This document shows positions 41,371-51,782 of a stretch of DNA of 64,000 nucleotides, one piece after another (position 1 is the first letter of the stretch; each line of letters starts with the position of its first letter). The DNA lies in the NCBI GenBank assembly GCA_922989275.2, contig OV277866.1, positions 55,047,246 through 55,111,245 of the forward strand, given 5' to 3'. The notes under the pieces were generated by a model, which searched no databases, was not told where the DNA came from, and worked only from the letters and a program-made list of their open reading frames with translations. A program made the position numbers and the translations under genes. The DNA is from Gari tellinella (taxonomy: Eukaryota > Mollusca > Bivalvia > Cardiida > Psammobiidae).

Positions 41371-41440
41371 GTGTGAAGCCTGATCAGACGCCGAGTTACT
41401 CGGCGTCTGATGTAGCTCCAAACAGTAACTGATTGGATGT
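41371..41440 (+). repeat. GCAAACAG-class hairpin, probably a TA1 remnant
   Basis: GTGAAGCCTGATCAGACGCC, tip GAGTTACTC, right arm GATGTAGCTCCAAACAG. Confidence 0.6.
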
Positions 41441-41490
41441 AAATGAATCGTTTTAGCATACTTTTATTTTTAAGGGGCAGACATAACATA

Positions 41491-41838
41491 CAGTGTTCCC
41501 TTTCTTCAACGACACTCAAAAGGGGTACACAACATGTGTGTGTGTCGTTCGGGGGGGAGTCGTTACAGGACGGGAAAATTACGACGTGGCTTACATTTGC
41601 AAACAGCTTGAATCCAGTTCAGTTACAAGGCGACTGATCTGGATTCAAGATGTTTGTCACTTGTCATTATATTTATTCTATCGAAACTTAGAGACAAAAT
41701 AGCTGACGACAAGTTAAAGCAAACGATATTGCAGCAGTAAAAACGTTAGATATAATTGTCCGGTTTAGGAAACTGCGACAAGGGTCGTTGTACGGAGATA
41801 GTCGTTGCTGGAAGGGCCGTTGTATGGAGGGAACATTG
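41491..41838 (+). mobile_element. TA2 MITE
   Basis: CAGTGTTCCCTTTCTTCAAC to TTGTATGGAGGGAACATTG. Inner GTCGTTCGGGGGGGAGTCG, hairpin without its inner third (GCAAACAGCTTGAATCCAG / GATCTGGATTCAAGATG), GGGCCGTTGTATGG at right. Confidence 0.8.
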
Positions 41839-42094
41839 AAGTTACAACTAGGAGTATTCATATTCGTTCATTCAGCTTGAAATTATATGCATTGTTGCAA
41901 ACATTGAAGACTCGAAAACGGCATGAAATATCGACCACTAAACCAAAGGTGTATGCACGGTATTGAAAGAAGGCTTCTGCATAAAGTAAGACGAAATGGA
42001 GATTTCTACCCTTCTTCTTTCCGGCTTTAAGCTTCGTTATCATCATCAAATAGCTTTCTTTGAGAACTTGCAAGAAGAGGCCGAGATTCTTTCT

Positions 42095-42262
42095 TATTAA
42101 TCGTGTTTATGCTTAAGCCGTTGTATCATTTGCAAACAGTTTGCGACTCAGATTTAAAATAACCGTTAATACTTCGAGCCTAGCATTGGCTTAATCATGA
42201 AATAGTATTGCAATACGCTTGTTTTCGTTTAAACGGGAATGGATAACATATTCCCTACTAAA
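42095..42262 (-). mobile_element. TA1 remnant, right half
   Basis: TCGTGTTTATGCTTAAGCC, GCAAACAGTTTGCGACTCAG (hairpin deleted at its base), CGTTTAAACGGGAATGG, ATATTCCCTACTAA. Confidence 0.62.
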
Positions 42263-42477
42263 CCAGCGTGATTTTATTATGAGTATATCTTTATAACACC
42301 AATTTAAACAGATACTGAACTCTTTCAGAATAGAGGCAGAAATCTTTGAAAATATCAGGATAAAAACTAGGTTAATGCTTTGTAATGTCATGCCTTAACT
42401 CTGCCGCGGGGAGTGTTGCGGCTCCATTTCAGTGGCTTAGAATGCGAGTAGAGATTCGACGGGAAGAAATAGTGGTA

Positions 42478-42725
42478 CAGTGGAGAGAACGTTATTCTTT
42501 CCCAATAAACGCGTTTACGCTAAAAACGTTTATTTCCATTGCAAACAGTTTGGAGCCAGACCAGACGCCGGGTAACCCGGCGTCTGATCAGGCTCCAAAC
42601 AGTTTGCCAACAAGATAAACATGAATTATCAGAATTGTCCAAAAGATGTACTTTTCTTCGTTTTAGTGCTTTGCGTTTGCGTTTCGTTTGCGTTTAAACG
42701 GGAAAGAAAACCGTATTCTCCACTG
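42478..42725 (-). mobile_element. TA1 MITE
   Basis: CAGTGGAGAGAACGTTATTC to CCGTATTCTCCACTG. Hairpin GGAGCCAGACCAGACGCC, tip CCGGGTAACCCGG. Intermediate between subfamilies. Confidence 0.9.
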
Positions 42726-42764
42726 TACATGTTTAGCACAAGGAAACACTCCTACTCATTAGTA

Positions 42765-42862
42765 GATGTGCATCGAAAGAGACGTCATTTCCCCAAATAA
42801 TGCGTTTACAAAAAAAGTATTTTGCTGATTGCAAACAGTTTAGAGCCAGATCAGATGTCGTG
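42765..42862 (-). mobile_element. TA1 left half, cut at the hairpin tip by TA3
   Basis: CCCAAATAATGCGTTTAC and GCAAACAGTTTAGAGCCAG. The hairpin stops at GTCGTG just where the central TA should be, and TA3 begins there. Confidence 0.65.
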
Positions 42863-42864
42863 TT

Positions 42865-43083
42865 ACAGTACTGAACCTTATTGAATTAAATTAATAATCG
42901 CAAGCAAATTGCCATCGAATTGCCATCGAATCGCAATCGAATCGGGCGCTTGAAAAAGTAAACCGTGTGCTTGAGTCGTTTCACAGGATTTTTCCGAAGC
43001 GGTTGTGACAAAAATGGAATGGAAAAACATTAATAAAGGCATATTTGCAAATATTGGTGAGATACACAATTCAGGCAAATTTA
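42865..43083 (+). mobile_element. TA3 MITE, right end missing
   Basis: CAGTACTGAACCTTATTGAA, AATCGCAAGCAAATTGCC repeats, GGGCGCTTGAAAAAG, TTCCGAAGCGGTTGTGAC. It breaks off after GGCAAATTTAACG. Confidence 0.78.
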
Positions 43084-43114
43084 ACGCGTTAATTGCGGTT
43101 GAAAATATTCACAA

Positions 43115-43218
43115 GCGAATGCCATGTTCGCCTTAACCTAGCTTGAAATAATGCATGTTTAAAAAAAACGAATAGTTCTAGTTGAGCGAGTTTGAGATAT
43201 CGAAGTTCGCCTGTATAA
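43115..43218 (-). mobile_element. Possible pogo/Tigger-like end
   Basis: CGAGTTTGAGATATCGAAG and TTCGCCTGTATA, the reverse of the 32888 type. No left partner found. Confidence 0.38.
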
Positions 43219-43650
43219 CACTTTCCATCTGTGCATTTGCAGAACAAACACAATGTCCGTGTCCGTCTAAACTGTCCAATTTTTTATCATTAAAGTTTGC
43301 AGTCATTAATAAGTTGAAATTAGAAAATAAATTGAATGTCGCTTGAGCTTATTATCTCATGCTAGAAACGAAGATCCTTAACCATTGACTGCTCAGTTCT
43401 TCAGGTGCCATGACTCTGACAGTCAGAAAACATTTCTCTTTGACAGGATCAGTTTTTATTGTATTTTAATAATTTTCTGCAAAATATCATTTCATCAATT
43501 TTCATTTAAGGCAAATCTGTCTGTCACGCATTTCAAATTAAAACAACAAATACTGAACACCCCTGGCAATCTCGAGCGCATACATGTAAACCATTATCCT
43601 GCCAAGCAAGTCTAGCTTGACAATTTCTATATCATGTGGTTTTGATCAAG
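43219..43650. other. Unassigned spacer
   Basis: A possible old TTAA element starts at TTAACCATTGACTGCTC (43378), but it has no hairpin. TACATGTA at 43581. Confidence 0.4.
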
Positions 43651-43710
43651 ATCATACACTGTACATGTAATTATGCCAAAATTCTTGACAGCTGGTCAGG
43701 TCAAAACCGT
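43651..43710. repeat. Hairpin remnant around TACATGTA
   Basis: TTTTGATCAAGATCATACACTG and GGTCAGGTCAAAACCG flank a TACATGTA (43662-43669) near the former tip. Another octamer lies at 43725. Confidence 0.45.
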
Positions 43711-43799
43711 TTGACACGTATTCTTACATGTACATGTCAAACAGATAAAATCTAAAATTTCAAAAACTAAAAAGCTAACTGTTGTAAGGTCCCTTTGCT

Positions 43800-44230
43800 A
43801 TAGTAGGGAGAATACGTTCTTCTTCCAAGTTTTTAGACGAAACTAAATACAATACAGTGGAGAAAACGTTATTCTTTCCCGTTTAAACGGAAACGAATCG
43901 CAAATGCATTGTAACAAAATGAATAAAAGTACAATTTTTTCGACACTTCTTAATTTTGTTTTTAATCTTGATGGCAAGCAGTATGGAGCCTGATCAGACG
44001 CCGGGTTACCCGGCGTCTGATCCGGCTCCAAACTGTTTGCAATGGAAATTTTAGTTTTAGCGCAAACGCGTTTACATGTATTGGGAAAGAATAACGTTTT
44101 CCCCATTGTACCGGGTAAAAGCGTTGGAAATTTCTGACGATTTACTTTCATCTGAGTGGCAAACGAGTTGGAGACTTTCAGACGCCGGGGTTACCAGAAA
44201 TCTTATTTGGTTCAAAATTGACACAACTGC
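43800..44230 (+). mobile_element. TA1 MITE, old, split by a younger TA1
   Basis: GTAGGGAGAATACGTTC to ACGAAACTAAATACAA before the insertion. GATTTACTTTCATCTGAG, hairpin GTTGGAGACTTTCAGACGCC / TTGGTTCAAAATTG after it. Confidence 0.65.
43855..44108 (+). mobile_element. TA1 MITE, nested
   Basis: CAGTGGAGAAAACGTTATTC to AACGTTTTCCCCATTG. The right spacer reads GCGTTTACATGTATTGGG where other copies read GCGTTTATTGGG, an exact TA to TACATGTA gain (44073-44080). Confidence 0.9.
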
Positions 44231-44281
44231 TTCGCAAGCATGAACGAAATTAATACATATACATGTAAGAAAGATAACGCA

Positions 44282-44532
44282 CAGTGCAGAATATGCTATT
44301 CTTTCTATATAGTTTCTACGCAATCGAAACGGAAACACAATAATATTATAACGAAATTCAGAACATAACAGCTTTATGATTTTTCTCAAAATTAATTTTA
44401 TTTACTCGGAATGGCAAACTTTTTAGTACCCTCTTCCGATGCCTAGTTACATGGCGTCCAATTTGGCTCCAACCTATTTGCAATGGAAACAGATTTCAAG
44501 CTTATTCGAAACGAGTAACGTTTTCAAGAATG
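44282..44532 (+). mobile_element. TA1 MITE, degenerate
   Basis: CAGTGCAGAATATGCTATTC to AACGTTTTCAAGAATG plus TA. Hairpin decayed (CTTTTTAGTACCCTC / TTGGCTCCAACCTATTTGC). Confidence 0.7.
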
Positions 44533-44582
44533 TACTTCGTTTTTCGTAGTTCGCACTACAGTATATTAATCGTGATAGATGT

Positions 44583-44660
44583 AGGGCAAGGTGAAAGTAA
44601 AGCAGAAAACGGCTACAGTAGCGATCATCCGAACTCAGACTGCCATCTAATTTATACCGA
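44583..44660. repeat. TTAA-b hairpin, half
   Basis: GGGCAAGGTGAAAGTAAAGC AGAAAAC is the left arm only; the right arm has gone. Confidence 0.4.
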
Positions 44661-44884
44661 TGACACGTGTCCTGTAAAATGTACATGTAGAATAGCGTGA
44701 CTTTGATTCAGAACCAAACAAAACATGGTTTAGTTTACATGTTTAATGCTGTCTGAATGTTGTCTGAAAAATGCTATGACTATTCTGTTGGCATAAATGA
44801 TTCAAATCGCTTATGGCATATACAGGGTTCAGACACGAGACAAAACAGGCAGCTTGTGAACAAACCATCGAGCAAGTTGATCTA

Positions 44885-45127
44885 ACCATTTTTATGCTGG
44901 AAACCGGTGTATGATTGTCTAGATACCATGGAGATCTCAGTGAATACAGTAATTTAAACACAAACGAAACGCAAACGCATTGCAAAAACATGGAGAAGAA
45001 AATTACAATTTGTTGACAATTCTGAATGATCATTATAATCTAAATGGCACACAGTTTGGAGCCTGATTAGACGCCGGGTTTTAGCATTGACACGATCATT
45101 GTGAAATAATTACGACTTTTCCACTAT
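44885..45127 (+). mobile_element. TTAA-f left end, then a deleted TA1
   Basis: CTAACCATTTTTATGCTGG (TTAA-f). From 44947, CAGTAATTTAAACACAAACG, GTTTGGAGCCTGATTAGACG, ending at the tip and jumping to TTTAGCATTGACACG; right end TTCCACTA. Confidence 0.65.
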
Positions 45128-45418
45128 ATAATGTACATTCAATCACGGTCTGCGCTGTTGTAATACTTTTAGTTGTTTGAAATAATTTCTTAAAACAGCT
45201 AAATGTATTACAGCGTACAAGCAGCCCAAACCTATACGAAGACAGCATGTTGCCATATAAAACCATCAGCATACAATCAAAGTCTTCCGGCTACAGACAG
45301 ACTTTGCAGCCTTTATATGTCTGTAATTTGCCTACTATAAAACACATGATTAAACATCGTTGCTTGAACTCCATGGGGACATGGACTCGCCTTCTGGTGC
45401 CTTAATAGTTAATACTGT
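45128..45418. other. Unassigned spacer
   Basis: No recognisable repeat or exon. Confidence 0.45.
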
Positions 45419-45419
45419 A

Positions 45420-45665
45420 CAGTGAAGACTCTGTTATTCTTTCCCGTTTAAACGCAAACGTACGCAAACGCAAAGCACTAAAACGTAGAAAAGAACAACT
45501 TTTGGACAATTCTGATAGTTCTTGTTTATCTTGGTGGCAAACAGTTTGGAGCCTGATCAGACGCCGGGTTACCCGGCGTCTGATCTGGCTCCAAACTGTT
45601 TGCACTGCAAATGATAGTTTTAGCGTAAACGCGTTTATTGGTAAAGAATAACAGATTCTCCACTG
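45420..45665 (+). mobile_element. TA1 MITE, young subfamily
   Basis: CAGTGAAGACTCTGTTATTC to ACAGATTCTCCACTG; subterminal AAACGCAAACGTACGCAAAC. TA on both sides. Confidence 0.92.
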
Positions 45666-45727
45666 TATAAGGACAATTTCTACAAGTACACGCGTGCGTA
45701 CAATGGATACATGTACGTGTAGTACAT

Positions 45728-45895
45728 GTACGCTATTCTGTTCCGAATCTTTGGAGCAATGCCTTTACGTTTCGTTTCGTTCGAAAGAACACGCAACCTC
45801 AATGCAATCAAATAAATTTTAACGTTTTTAATCTTATCTGAGTGACAAACATTCTGAGGCCTGTTCTTGCTCACAACGTTTTCGCAATAGACGTA
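45728..45895 (+). mobile_element. TA1 remnant
   Basis: TACGCTATTCTGTTCCG, CCTCAATGCAATCAAAT, TTTAATCTTATCTGAGTG, CAAACATTCTGAGGCCTG. Flanked by TACATGTA at 45708, 45723 and 45894. Confidence 0.5.
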
Positions 45896-45921
45896 CATGT
45901 ATACAGGAACATTTCTGTATT

Positions 45922-45996
45922 ATGACCACTAAATTGTGTTAATTATTTTGTGTTAACGACAATACAACCAATTAGCCTTCGTTCTAGTGGTCGTAC
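45922..45996. mobile_element. TA4-related inverted repeat
   Basis: TGACCACTAAATTGTG and TTCGTTCTAGTGGTCG, the inner TIR words of TA4. Followed by a doubled TACATGTA (45994-46007). Confidence 0.5.
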
Positions 45997-46007
45997 ATGT
46001 ACATGTA

Positions 46008-46460
46008 CTAGAGAGGTTTTACCGTGCTGTTTTAAGCATACCTGGCATCACGCTTCCTTTGAACGAGTGGCGACTTCTCTACTATATCCTTGAAAATGTC
46101 TACACCTACGACTCACAGTACGGTCATACATCGTTGTTTATGTACTTCATTTTCACCTCCTACTACATTTTCTTAATATCCACAAACATCATTACTTCAT
46201 TTTGAAAGCATAAATTGTAACAAAAACCTAACTTTAAGGAGCTGATTCAATTTTCTCCCATGCTTGTTGCTGCAATAAAGACAGGTTTAATTCTGTCTTT
46301 AATGGCGCTTCCTCTAATGAAATGAAAGTGACTGGCAATTTACATGAAAATCACCATTACTGTTTTCAATTTGTTTTACATCATGAAACATCTTCATCGG
46401 TTATTTTTGTTTCAACTTGTGAACGTTCACCATATCAACGATCCGCTGCATAGGCAATAT
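46008..46460. other. Unassigned spacer
   Basis: A 72-codon frame rich in Tyr/Phe/Ile starts within the TA4 remnant. No family recognised; probably chance. Confidence 0.45.
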
Positions 46461-46467
46461 CGTTCTA

Positions 46468-46707
46468 CAATGGAGAATACATTACTCATTTCTGTTTTAC
46501 AAAACTGAACGCAAAGACGATGCAATAAAATAACTAAAACAGCTTTTAGATATAGACGATTCATTCAAATCTAAGTGGCTTGTAACAGTTTGGAGACTGG
46601 TCATATACCGGTTTCCCGGGGTTGGATCCGGCTCCAAACTGTTTGCAATAAAAAATAATTGCTTCATCACAAACGCGTTTATCGAGAATGAATAGCGTCT
46701 GCCCCAC
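46468..46707 (+). mobile_element. TA1 MITE, degenerate
   Basis: CAATGGAGAATACATTACTC to AATAGCGTCTGCCCCACA. Hairpin GTTTGGAGACTGGTCATA / GGATCCGGCTCCAAACTG. Confidence 0.75.
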
Positions 46708-46847
46708 ACGCTTAGGGTTTGTTTACTAAAACCGTGGGAATTATTCATCCTTAGCCAATCAAAATACATAAAGGTTGTATTTTAAGTAAGTTAGAACATA
46801 CACAGTGAAATCGTAGTGGCTAAGAAGTGTCGATGTGACGTTCGTGT

Positions 46848-46966
46848 GTTTTCAGCATTGAATTTATTGAACGAGTTGGATAGAAAAAATACAATGTATG
46901 TTACTCGCCAAGGCTCGCAAGATATTATTTTATCCAACTCGTTCAATAAATTAAATATTGAAAAAC
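46848..46966. mobile_element. Small inverted-repeat element
   Basis: Arms 46861-46882 and 46931-46952 are perfectly complementary over 22 nt (AATTTATTGAACGAGTTGG...), extending imperfectly outward to TTTTCAGCATTG / AATATTGAAAA. The loop contains ACTCGCCAAGGCTCGC. Class unknown. Confidence 0.7.
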
Positions 46967-47059
46967 AATCATTCAATATCCTCTATGTATTGATGAGTAA
47001 CTCTGCCTCTTATCATGAACAAAACTCATTGTATATTTATATTGATATTTCATCAAATA

Positions 47060-47520
47060 AAATAATATGAACGACACTTTTGGCTAATATATACATTGTG
47101 ATTGTATTAAATGTTTTATAAACATACTGGCTTCTTACCAGTGTCTATATGAACTTTTTGTTTTGCTTGCCATCTACAATGTTTCAGGGCAAACAAACAG
47201 TATGGTGTCTACATGGTTTGTCAACTAAATTCTCTATTTTAACTGTTTTTAACAGTCGACGTAGTAAACAGTACAGTATATTTAAGTGATTCGAAAATAA
47301 GTATAGAATATATGCGCAGTATACCATACAATTTTTTATTTCACTCTACATTTTGCAAGTTTATGTGATACATGAGTCTATAATAGTTTGGGTCAAGACC
47401 AGATACACATTGTACAGGGGTATTCTATGTCCGATTGTATAACTCATTGAAACTTTTAGTGGATAAGTAGATGTTTTGAATTTAGTCTATTCTATTCTTG
47501 ACTATTTAGAATTGATTTTA
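47060..47520. other. Unassigned spacer
   Basis: AT-rich; no recognisable repeat or exon. Confidence 0.5.
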
Positions 47521-47539
47521 ATAATACATTGCTAATGAC

Positions 47540-47684
47540 CAGCAGTGCATACCCAGATGAGAGGGATTCGTTAGGAGCCCTCTGATCTTGGTATTTCAGT
47601 GTTTGCATAGAACAAGACTAGTTTTCTCATCATAAGGTACATTATATGCAAAAGACGCGTATGCATGTATGCGTGACATGGGTT
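47540..47684 (+). mobile_element. TTAA-c MITE, right part
   Basis: CCCAGATGAGAGGGATTCG / AGGAGCCCTCTGATC hairpin with CAGTGTTTGCATAGAAC at its base, then ACGCGTATGCATGTATGCGT and CATGGGTTAA. Confidence 0.58.
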
Positions 47685-47990
47685 AAAGGGATTCAATACA
47701 CGAACACGTGCAGTGCATGCACATGTTTTAATTAATGTGCCATGAAAATGTATATTTTATGATATTTAAATCTATGAACTGATTTTTTTCTGGTCGCATA
47801 TTGCATAAGTGGAGTATAATTATATTACCGACGGCGTCTTATTTATATAAAATATAGAATGATTTAGTTCATTGACATTCGGCGGGTTAAACCAACTTTG
47901 CGACCAAAGATTCCTTTATCTTGTCATAAAACTGGCGCGATTCATGCTTCAAGCTGTTGCACACATCTATCAACTTACAATCACCATTAA
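47685..47990. other. Unassigned spacer
   Basis: A 91-codon frame (from 47872) ends in the next hairpin. Its sequence is not recognised. Confidence 0.45.
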
Positions 47991-47993
47991 AGT

Positions 47994-48145
47994 CAGTTTA
48001 ATCCCTCTATTACGACCACTCAAAAACAGACGTATAACCATGTTTTATACAGGTTACTGCTTAAAGCAGGATAGAAGTAAAGCAGAAAGCTCCCGTCGGA
48101 GCTTTCTGCTTTACGTCCATCCTACTTTAGGCTGTCACCCGTCAT
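47994..48145 (+). mobile_element. TA4-like MITE
   Basis: CAGTTTAATCCCTCTATTAC and GACCACTCAAAAAC at left. Strong hairpin at 48061-48129: AGCAGAAAGCTCC, CGTC, GGAGCTTTCTGCT inside a longer imperfect stem to CATCCTACTTTA. Right TIR not clear. Confidence 0.6.
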
Positions 48146-48304
48146 AACAAAGCCATGCAGCCTACGTTTGATTGGCTGAAACTAGAAGGATAGTATTGTA
48201 TGTTAATTACCGTTGACCCAGACATGGGTCGGAGGTCATGTCGTCACATAAGTTGAAAACCTTATAGAACATGAGGAAAATAGCTTTATCCCCACCACTT
48301 CCTC

Positions 48305-48440
48305 AATGTCTTCTGCTCCAAAATTTGTCGTCTGCTTTAATTTTTCAAATTTTGATTTAAGGCATTTTGACCAAAGAACCTTCGACATGTGAATGGAACA
48401 GTTTGGGACGCGGCGTCTGATCTAGATCCAAACAGCACGC
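48305..48440 (+). mobile_element. TTAA-a-like remnant
   Basis: TTGTCGTCTGCTTTAATT, then only the right half of a hairpin (GACGCGGCGTCTGATC, TAGATCCAAACAG). Confidence 0.5.
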
Positions 48441-48803
48441 AATTTTTAATCTGGTTGCGTTCCTGCATTCTAATGGATAAACTAATGGGCTTGTCCGCAA
48501 ATCAGTTTTTGCACAATGTAAAGCAAACTGATGCTAAATAGCAAACCTGGCTCCAGATCGATCGCTAATTATGGCAGAGGCTTTGTAGAAATAATTACAA
48601 CATCTGTCAAAATTAATTATGATTTGAGCATGTGATAACTTAAGAGTGTATTGACTCGCAGTGTGAGCTAGAAGTCGAGTAAGTATTGAACGTTCGTTCA
48701 GTGGCAAATACTTTATTATACATTGTACCCGTTTAAGCGAAACAAAACGCAATTTACTAAAATATAGAAAATGGCAATTTCTTGAAAATGTTGACGGTTC
48801 TTT

Positions 48804-49025
48804 TTAACCTATTTATACCCAGTAGATCTTTCCATGTTCATAAATTGGATTAGTTCATTTGTATCAAAGGGATGCCTGGTCAAAATTTTCATTTTGTTTT
48901 ATATTGAAATTCCTATCAGCAAACAGAGTAGACTCTGATCAGACGCCGCATAAAGCGGCGTCTGATCAGAGTCTACACTGTTTGCTTACGCCCCATATAT
49001 GTGATCGTTGGCACAAATGGGTTAA
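48804..49025 (-). mobile_element. TTAA-d MITE, intact, nested in TA1
   Basis: TTAACCTATTTATACCCAG to GGCACAAATGGGTTAA, TTAA duplicated on both sides. The host TTAA lies in TTTTAATCTGAG of TA1. Hairpin AACAGAGTAGACTCTGATC with the tip GCATAAAGC. Confidence 0.88.
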
Positions 49026-49142
49026 TATGAGTGGCAAACATTTTGTAGCCAGATCAAAGGCTGAGTACTCGACGTCTGATCTGGCTCTAAACTGTTTGCG
49101 TTCGACATACTAGTTTAAGCATAAACGCGTTTATTTGGAAAT

Positions 49143-49210
49143 TATATCGGCGCCATATGACCATTTCATGTGTCGCGGTGCCGTAAAACCAAAATCAATC
49201 AACCAATCAA
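49143..49210 (+). mobile_element. 5'-truncated SINE, 3' tail
   Basis: CGGCGCCATATGACC ... CGGTGCCGTAAAACC with an AATCAATCAACCAATCAA tail. Flanked by an 8-bp duplication TTGGAAAT (49135-49142 and 49211-49218). The tail aligns with the end of the full SINE at 18764. Confidence 0.72.
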
Positions 49211-49311
49211 TTGGAAATAATAACGTTTTCACCACTGAAGTTGTCTAAGTTAAAAACTAACAAATTTTCTTAGTATGGTCTAGAAAATGTCAATGTGTGC
49301 ATGTTGTTTTA

Positions 49312-49557
49312 CAGCGGAGAATCTGTTATTCTTTCTCAATAAACGCGTTTACGCTAAAACTATTATTTGCAGTGCAAACAGTTTGGAGCCAGATCAGACG
49401 CCGGGTAACCCGGCGTCTGATCAGGCTCCAAACTGTTTGCCACCAAGATAAACATGAATTATCAGAATTGTCCAAAAGTTGTTCTTTTCTACGTTTTAGT
49501 GCTTTGCGTTTGCGTACGTTTGCGTTTAAACGGGAAAGAATAACAGATTCTCCACTG
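49312..49557 (-). mobile_element. TA1 MITE, young subfamily
   Basis: CAGCGGAGAATCTGTTATTC to ACAGATTCTCCACTG. Followed at once by a doubled TACATGTA (49558-49571). Confidence 0.93.
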
Positions 49558-49625
49558 TACATGTACATGTACTTGCCGCTTCAATGTTGGCTTCAGCTGA
49601 GATTATGCCCTCGCTACCAGACCCC

Positions 49626-49680
49626 TAGTAAAACAGTGTGGATCCCGATCACTAAGGTTAGGATTTAAACTGTTTAAAGC
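49626..49680. repeat. Hairpin remnant
   Basis: AAAACAGTGTGGATCCCGATC and AGGATTTAAACTG keep only the outer arms. Confidence 0.45.
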
Positions 49681-49791
49681 TGATATCGCTATTTCTTCGG
49701 TCAAACTAAAGGTCACATCTTATAACCCTTAACAGAAGATTTCCTACGGCTGAAAGGTTTAATTCGTTACTGCACTGTTTGATACTGCATA

Positions 49792-50039
49792 CAGTGGAGA
49801 ATCTGTTCTTTTTTCCCAATAAACGTGTTTATGCTAAAACTATTATTTACATTGCAAACAGTTTGGAGCCAGATCAGACGCTGGGTAACCCGGCGTCTGA
49901 TCAGGCTCCAAAATGTTTGTCACTCAGATAAAAATAAAAAAGTCAGAATTGTCCAAAAGTTGTCCTTTTCTATATTTTAGTGTTTTGAGTTTGCGTTTCG
50001 TTTGCGTTTAAACGGGAAAGAATAACGTTTTCTTCACTA
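49792..50039 (-). mobile_element. TA1 MITE
   Basis: CAGTGGAGAATCTGTTCTTT to AACGTTTTCTTCACTA. The left TIR is AATCTGTT type and the right is AACGTT type, a mixed copy. Confidence 0.9.
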
Positions 50040-50100
50040 TATAATATATTATGTTGTATTGAAATCATTGCAGTGATCTCAGATCACCCTTGTATATCTA

Positions 50101-50455
50101 CAGTACTGAACCTTATTAAATTAAATGATAATCGCAAGCGAATTACCATCGAAAAGCCATCGAATTGCCATCTAATCATCGGGTGCTTCAAAAGGCGAAT
50201 CTTACGCTTGAATATTTTAACGTGATTTTTCCGAAGCAGTTGTGACAAAAATGGAATCGAAAAAATTAATGAAGGCATATCTGCGAATATGTGTGAGATA
50301 CACCATTCAAGCAAACTTACCCGTGGGTACAGTTAAAGTTACTATTTTGAATCGCAAGCGAATTGAGATCGAATTGCCACCAACTTGCAAGCGAATTGCC
50401 ATCGAATTGCAAGCGAATCGCAAAAAAAATGTTAATTTTATAAGGTGCAGTACTG
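50101..50455 (+). mobile_element. TA3 MITE
   Basis: CAGTACTGAACCTTATTAAA to TTTTATAAGGTGCAGTACTG. Left TA at 50099. Subterminal direct repeats AATCGCAAGCG / AATTGCCATCG at both ends. Confidence 0.87.
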
Positions 50456-50559
50456 CTTCAGTCATATATCCAAGCAATGCATAGCAATATCTAGGTATAA
50501 ATTGGTTAATGTCAATTTAACATATAAACCCGAAAACCGAAGGTACGCATTGGGCCTCT

Positions 50560-50845
50560 AATCAGGCGCAAACTTTGTATTTTATATGGATTCAGCTTTC
50601 GAGTTGCAAATAGTTAGTCCCTACTTTGTTTGAATAATTGTTTATACATGTATTGCAGTTTGGAGCAAGATAAGACGCCTGGTAAGCATGGGTCTGCATG
50701 GTCATTCCCTTAAACTGTTTGCCACTCAAATACATATTAAACGACAGAAATTTCAAAAGCAGTGATTTTCAGCGCTGTTTTGCATTATATTATGTTTAAG
50801 TTGAGTTAAGTGTAAGAAAACGAAAGACTTACGTATTCTTCACAG
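50560..50845 (-). mobile_element. TA1 MITE, degenerate
   Basis: AGTTTGGAGCAAGATAAGACG, GGTCATTCCCTTAAACTG, GCCACTCAAATACATATT, TACGTATTCTTCACAG plus TA. Left end lost; TACATGTA at 50644. Confidence 0.6.
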
Positions 50846-50975
50846 TAAAGACTAGTTTTTACCACCGAATTAAACTGAGGATTATTTTAGGAATTCGATG
50901 TCTGTGTTCCATAGAGCACGAAACAACTCAACGGATAGCCTCTGAAATAACGTTCTACTCTCCTTTGACGCTGCT

Positions 50976-51191
50976 TTAACTTTGTACCCTCACGCCTGTT
51001 TCTTGTTTTGAAGACAGACAGCCATTTAAATCATATTGAGGGTGAATTCCTTTCATTGTGCCTGAAGCTGCCATTTGCTATATAGAATTATTTTCTTATG
51101 GTGCACATTCATGACTGTATAAAGAGGAAATATTTTCTTCAATGCGGGAATAAAAAGGGCGTTAAAATACGTATTCATGGAGTTATGGGTA
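50976..51191 (-). mobile_element. TTAA-b MITE, degenerate
   Basis: TTAACTTTGTACCCTCACG, CTTGTTTTGAAGACAGAC, a collapsed hairpin, TGCACATTCATGACTGTAT, TTTTCTTCAATGCGGG. Right end near GTTATGGG. Confidence 0.6.
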
Positions 51192-51262
51192 AATGTAATC
51201 TGCTGTCAATACGACTGTTCAGTACTTCGTTTTAGTGTCCGTCATAGTGGGGAACTATTGTT

Positions 51263-51615
51263 CAGTGTTCACTCCCTTTAACTGCCCTCCTAATAACGAT
51301 TCCTTCCTTAAAACGACCTTTGTCGCAGTTCCCGAAACAGGACAATTATGTCTAACGCTTTTACTGCAACAAACACGTCTGCCCAAAATTGACGTCTGCT
51401 GTTTTTTCTCAAAGTTACATAATCGACATTTTGACAGAAAAAAATAATGACGAGTGACAAACAGCTTGACTTCAGATCAGACGCCGCGTTACGCGGCGTC
51501 AGATCTGAAGTCAATCTGTTTGCAAATGTAAGCCAATCCCCCTATAACGACTCCCTCCAAGCAATACACATAATTTTTTTCTCCCATGAGGTGTCGTTGT
51601 AGATAGGGAGTACTG
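51263..51615 (-). mobile_element. TA2 MITE
   Basis: CAGTGTTCACTCCCTTTAAC to GTAGATAGGGAGTACTG plus TA. Full hairpin ACAGCTTGACTTCAGATC, tip CCGCGTTACGCGG, mirrored changes in the right arm (GATCTGAAGTC). TGACGTCTGC to its left. Confidence 0.83.
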
Positions 51616-51782
51616 TACATTCTACCAACTGAGATATCGCTTTGATATAAGACTTGATTATATTTTAAGCTTGTTTCTAACGGTTTTATCTACGTTCTAA
51701 CAAGAAGATTAACACAATCAACTCTATCATTCATGCTGTTTATTTCAGTGCATTAATCTCGATACAACTAATATATGAGTTT

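Larger units (their letters stand above)
48699..49237 (+). mobile_element. TA1 MITE split by TTAA-d and by a SINE fragment
   Basis: CAGTGGCAAATACTTTATTA to AACGTTTTCACCACTG. The first insertion is at TTTTAATMTGAG just before the hairpin. The second is in the right spacer at TTATTTGGAAAT. The hairpin itself (GTAGCCAGATCAAAGGC / GATCTGGCTCTAAACTG) is intact but mutated. Confidence 0.8.
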
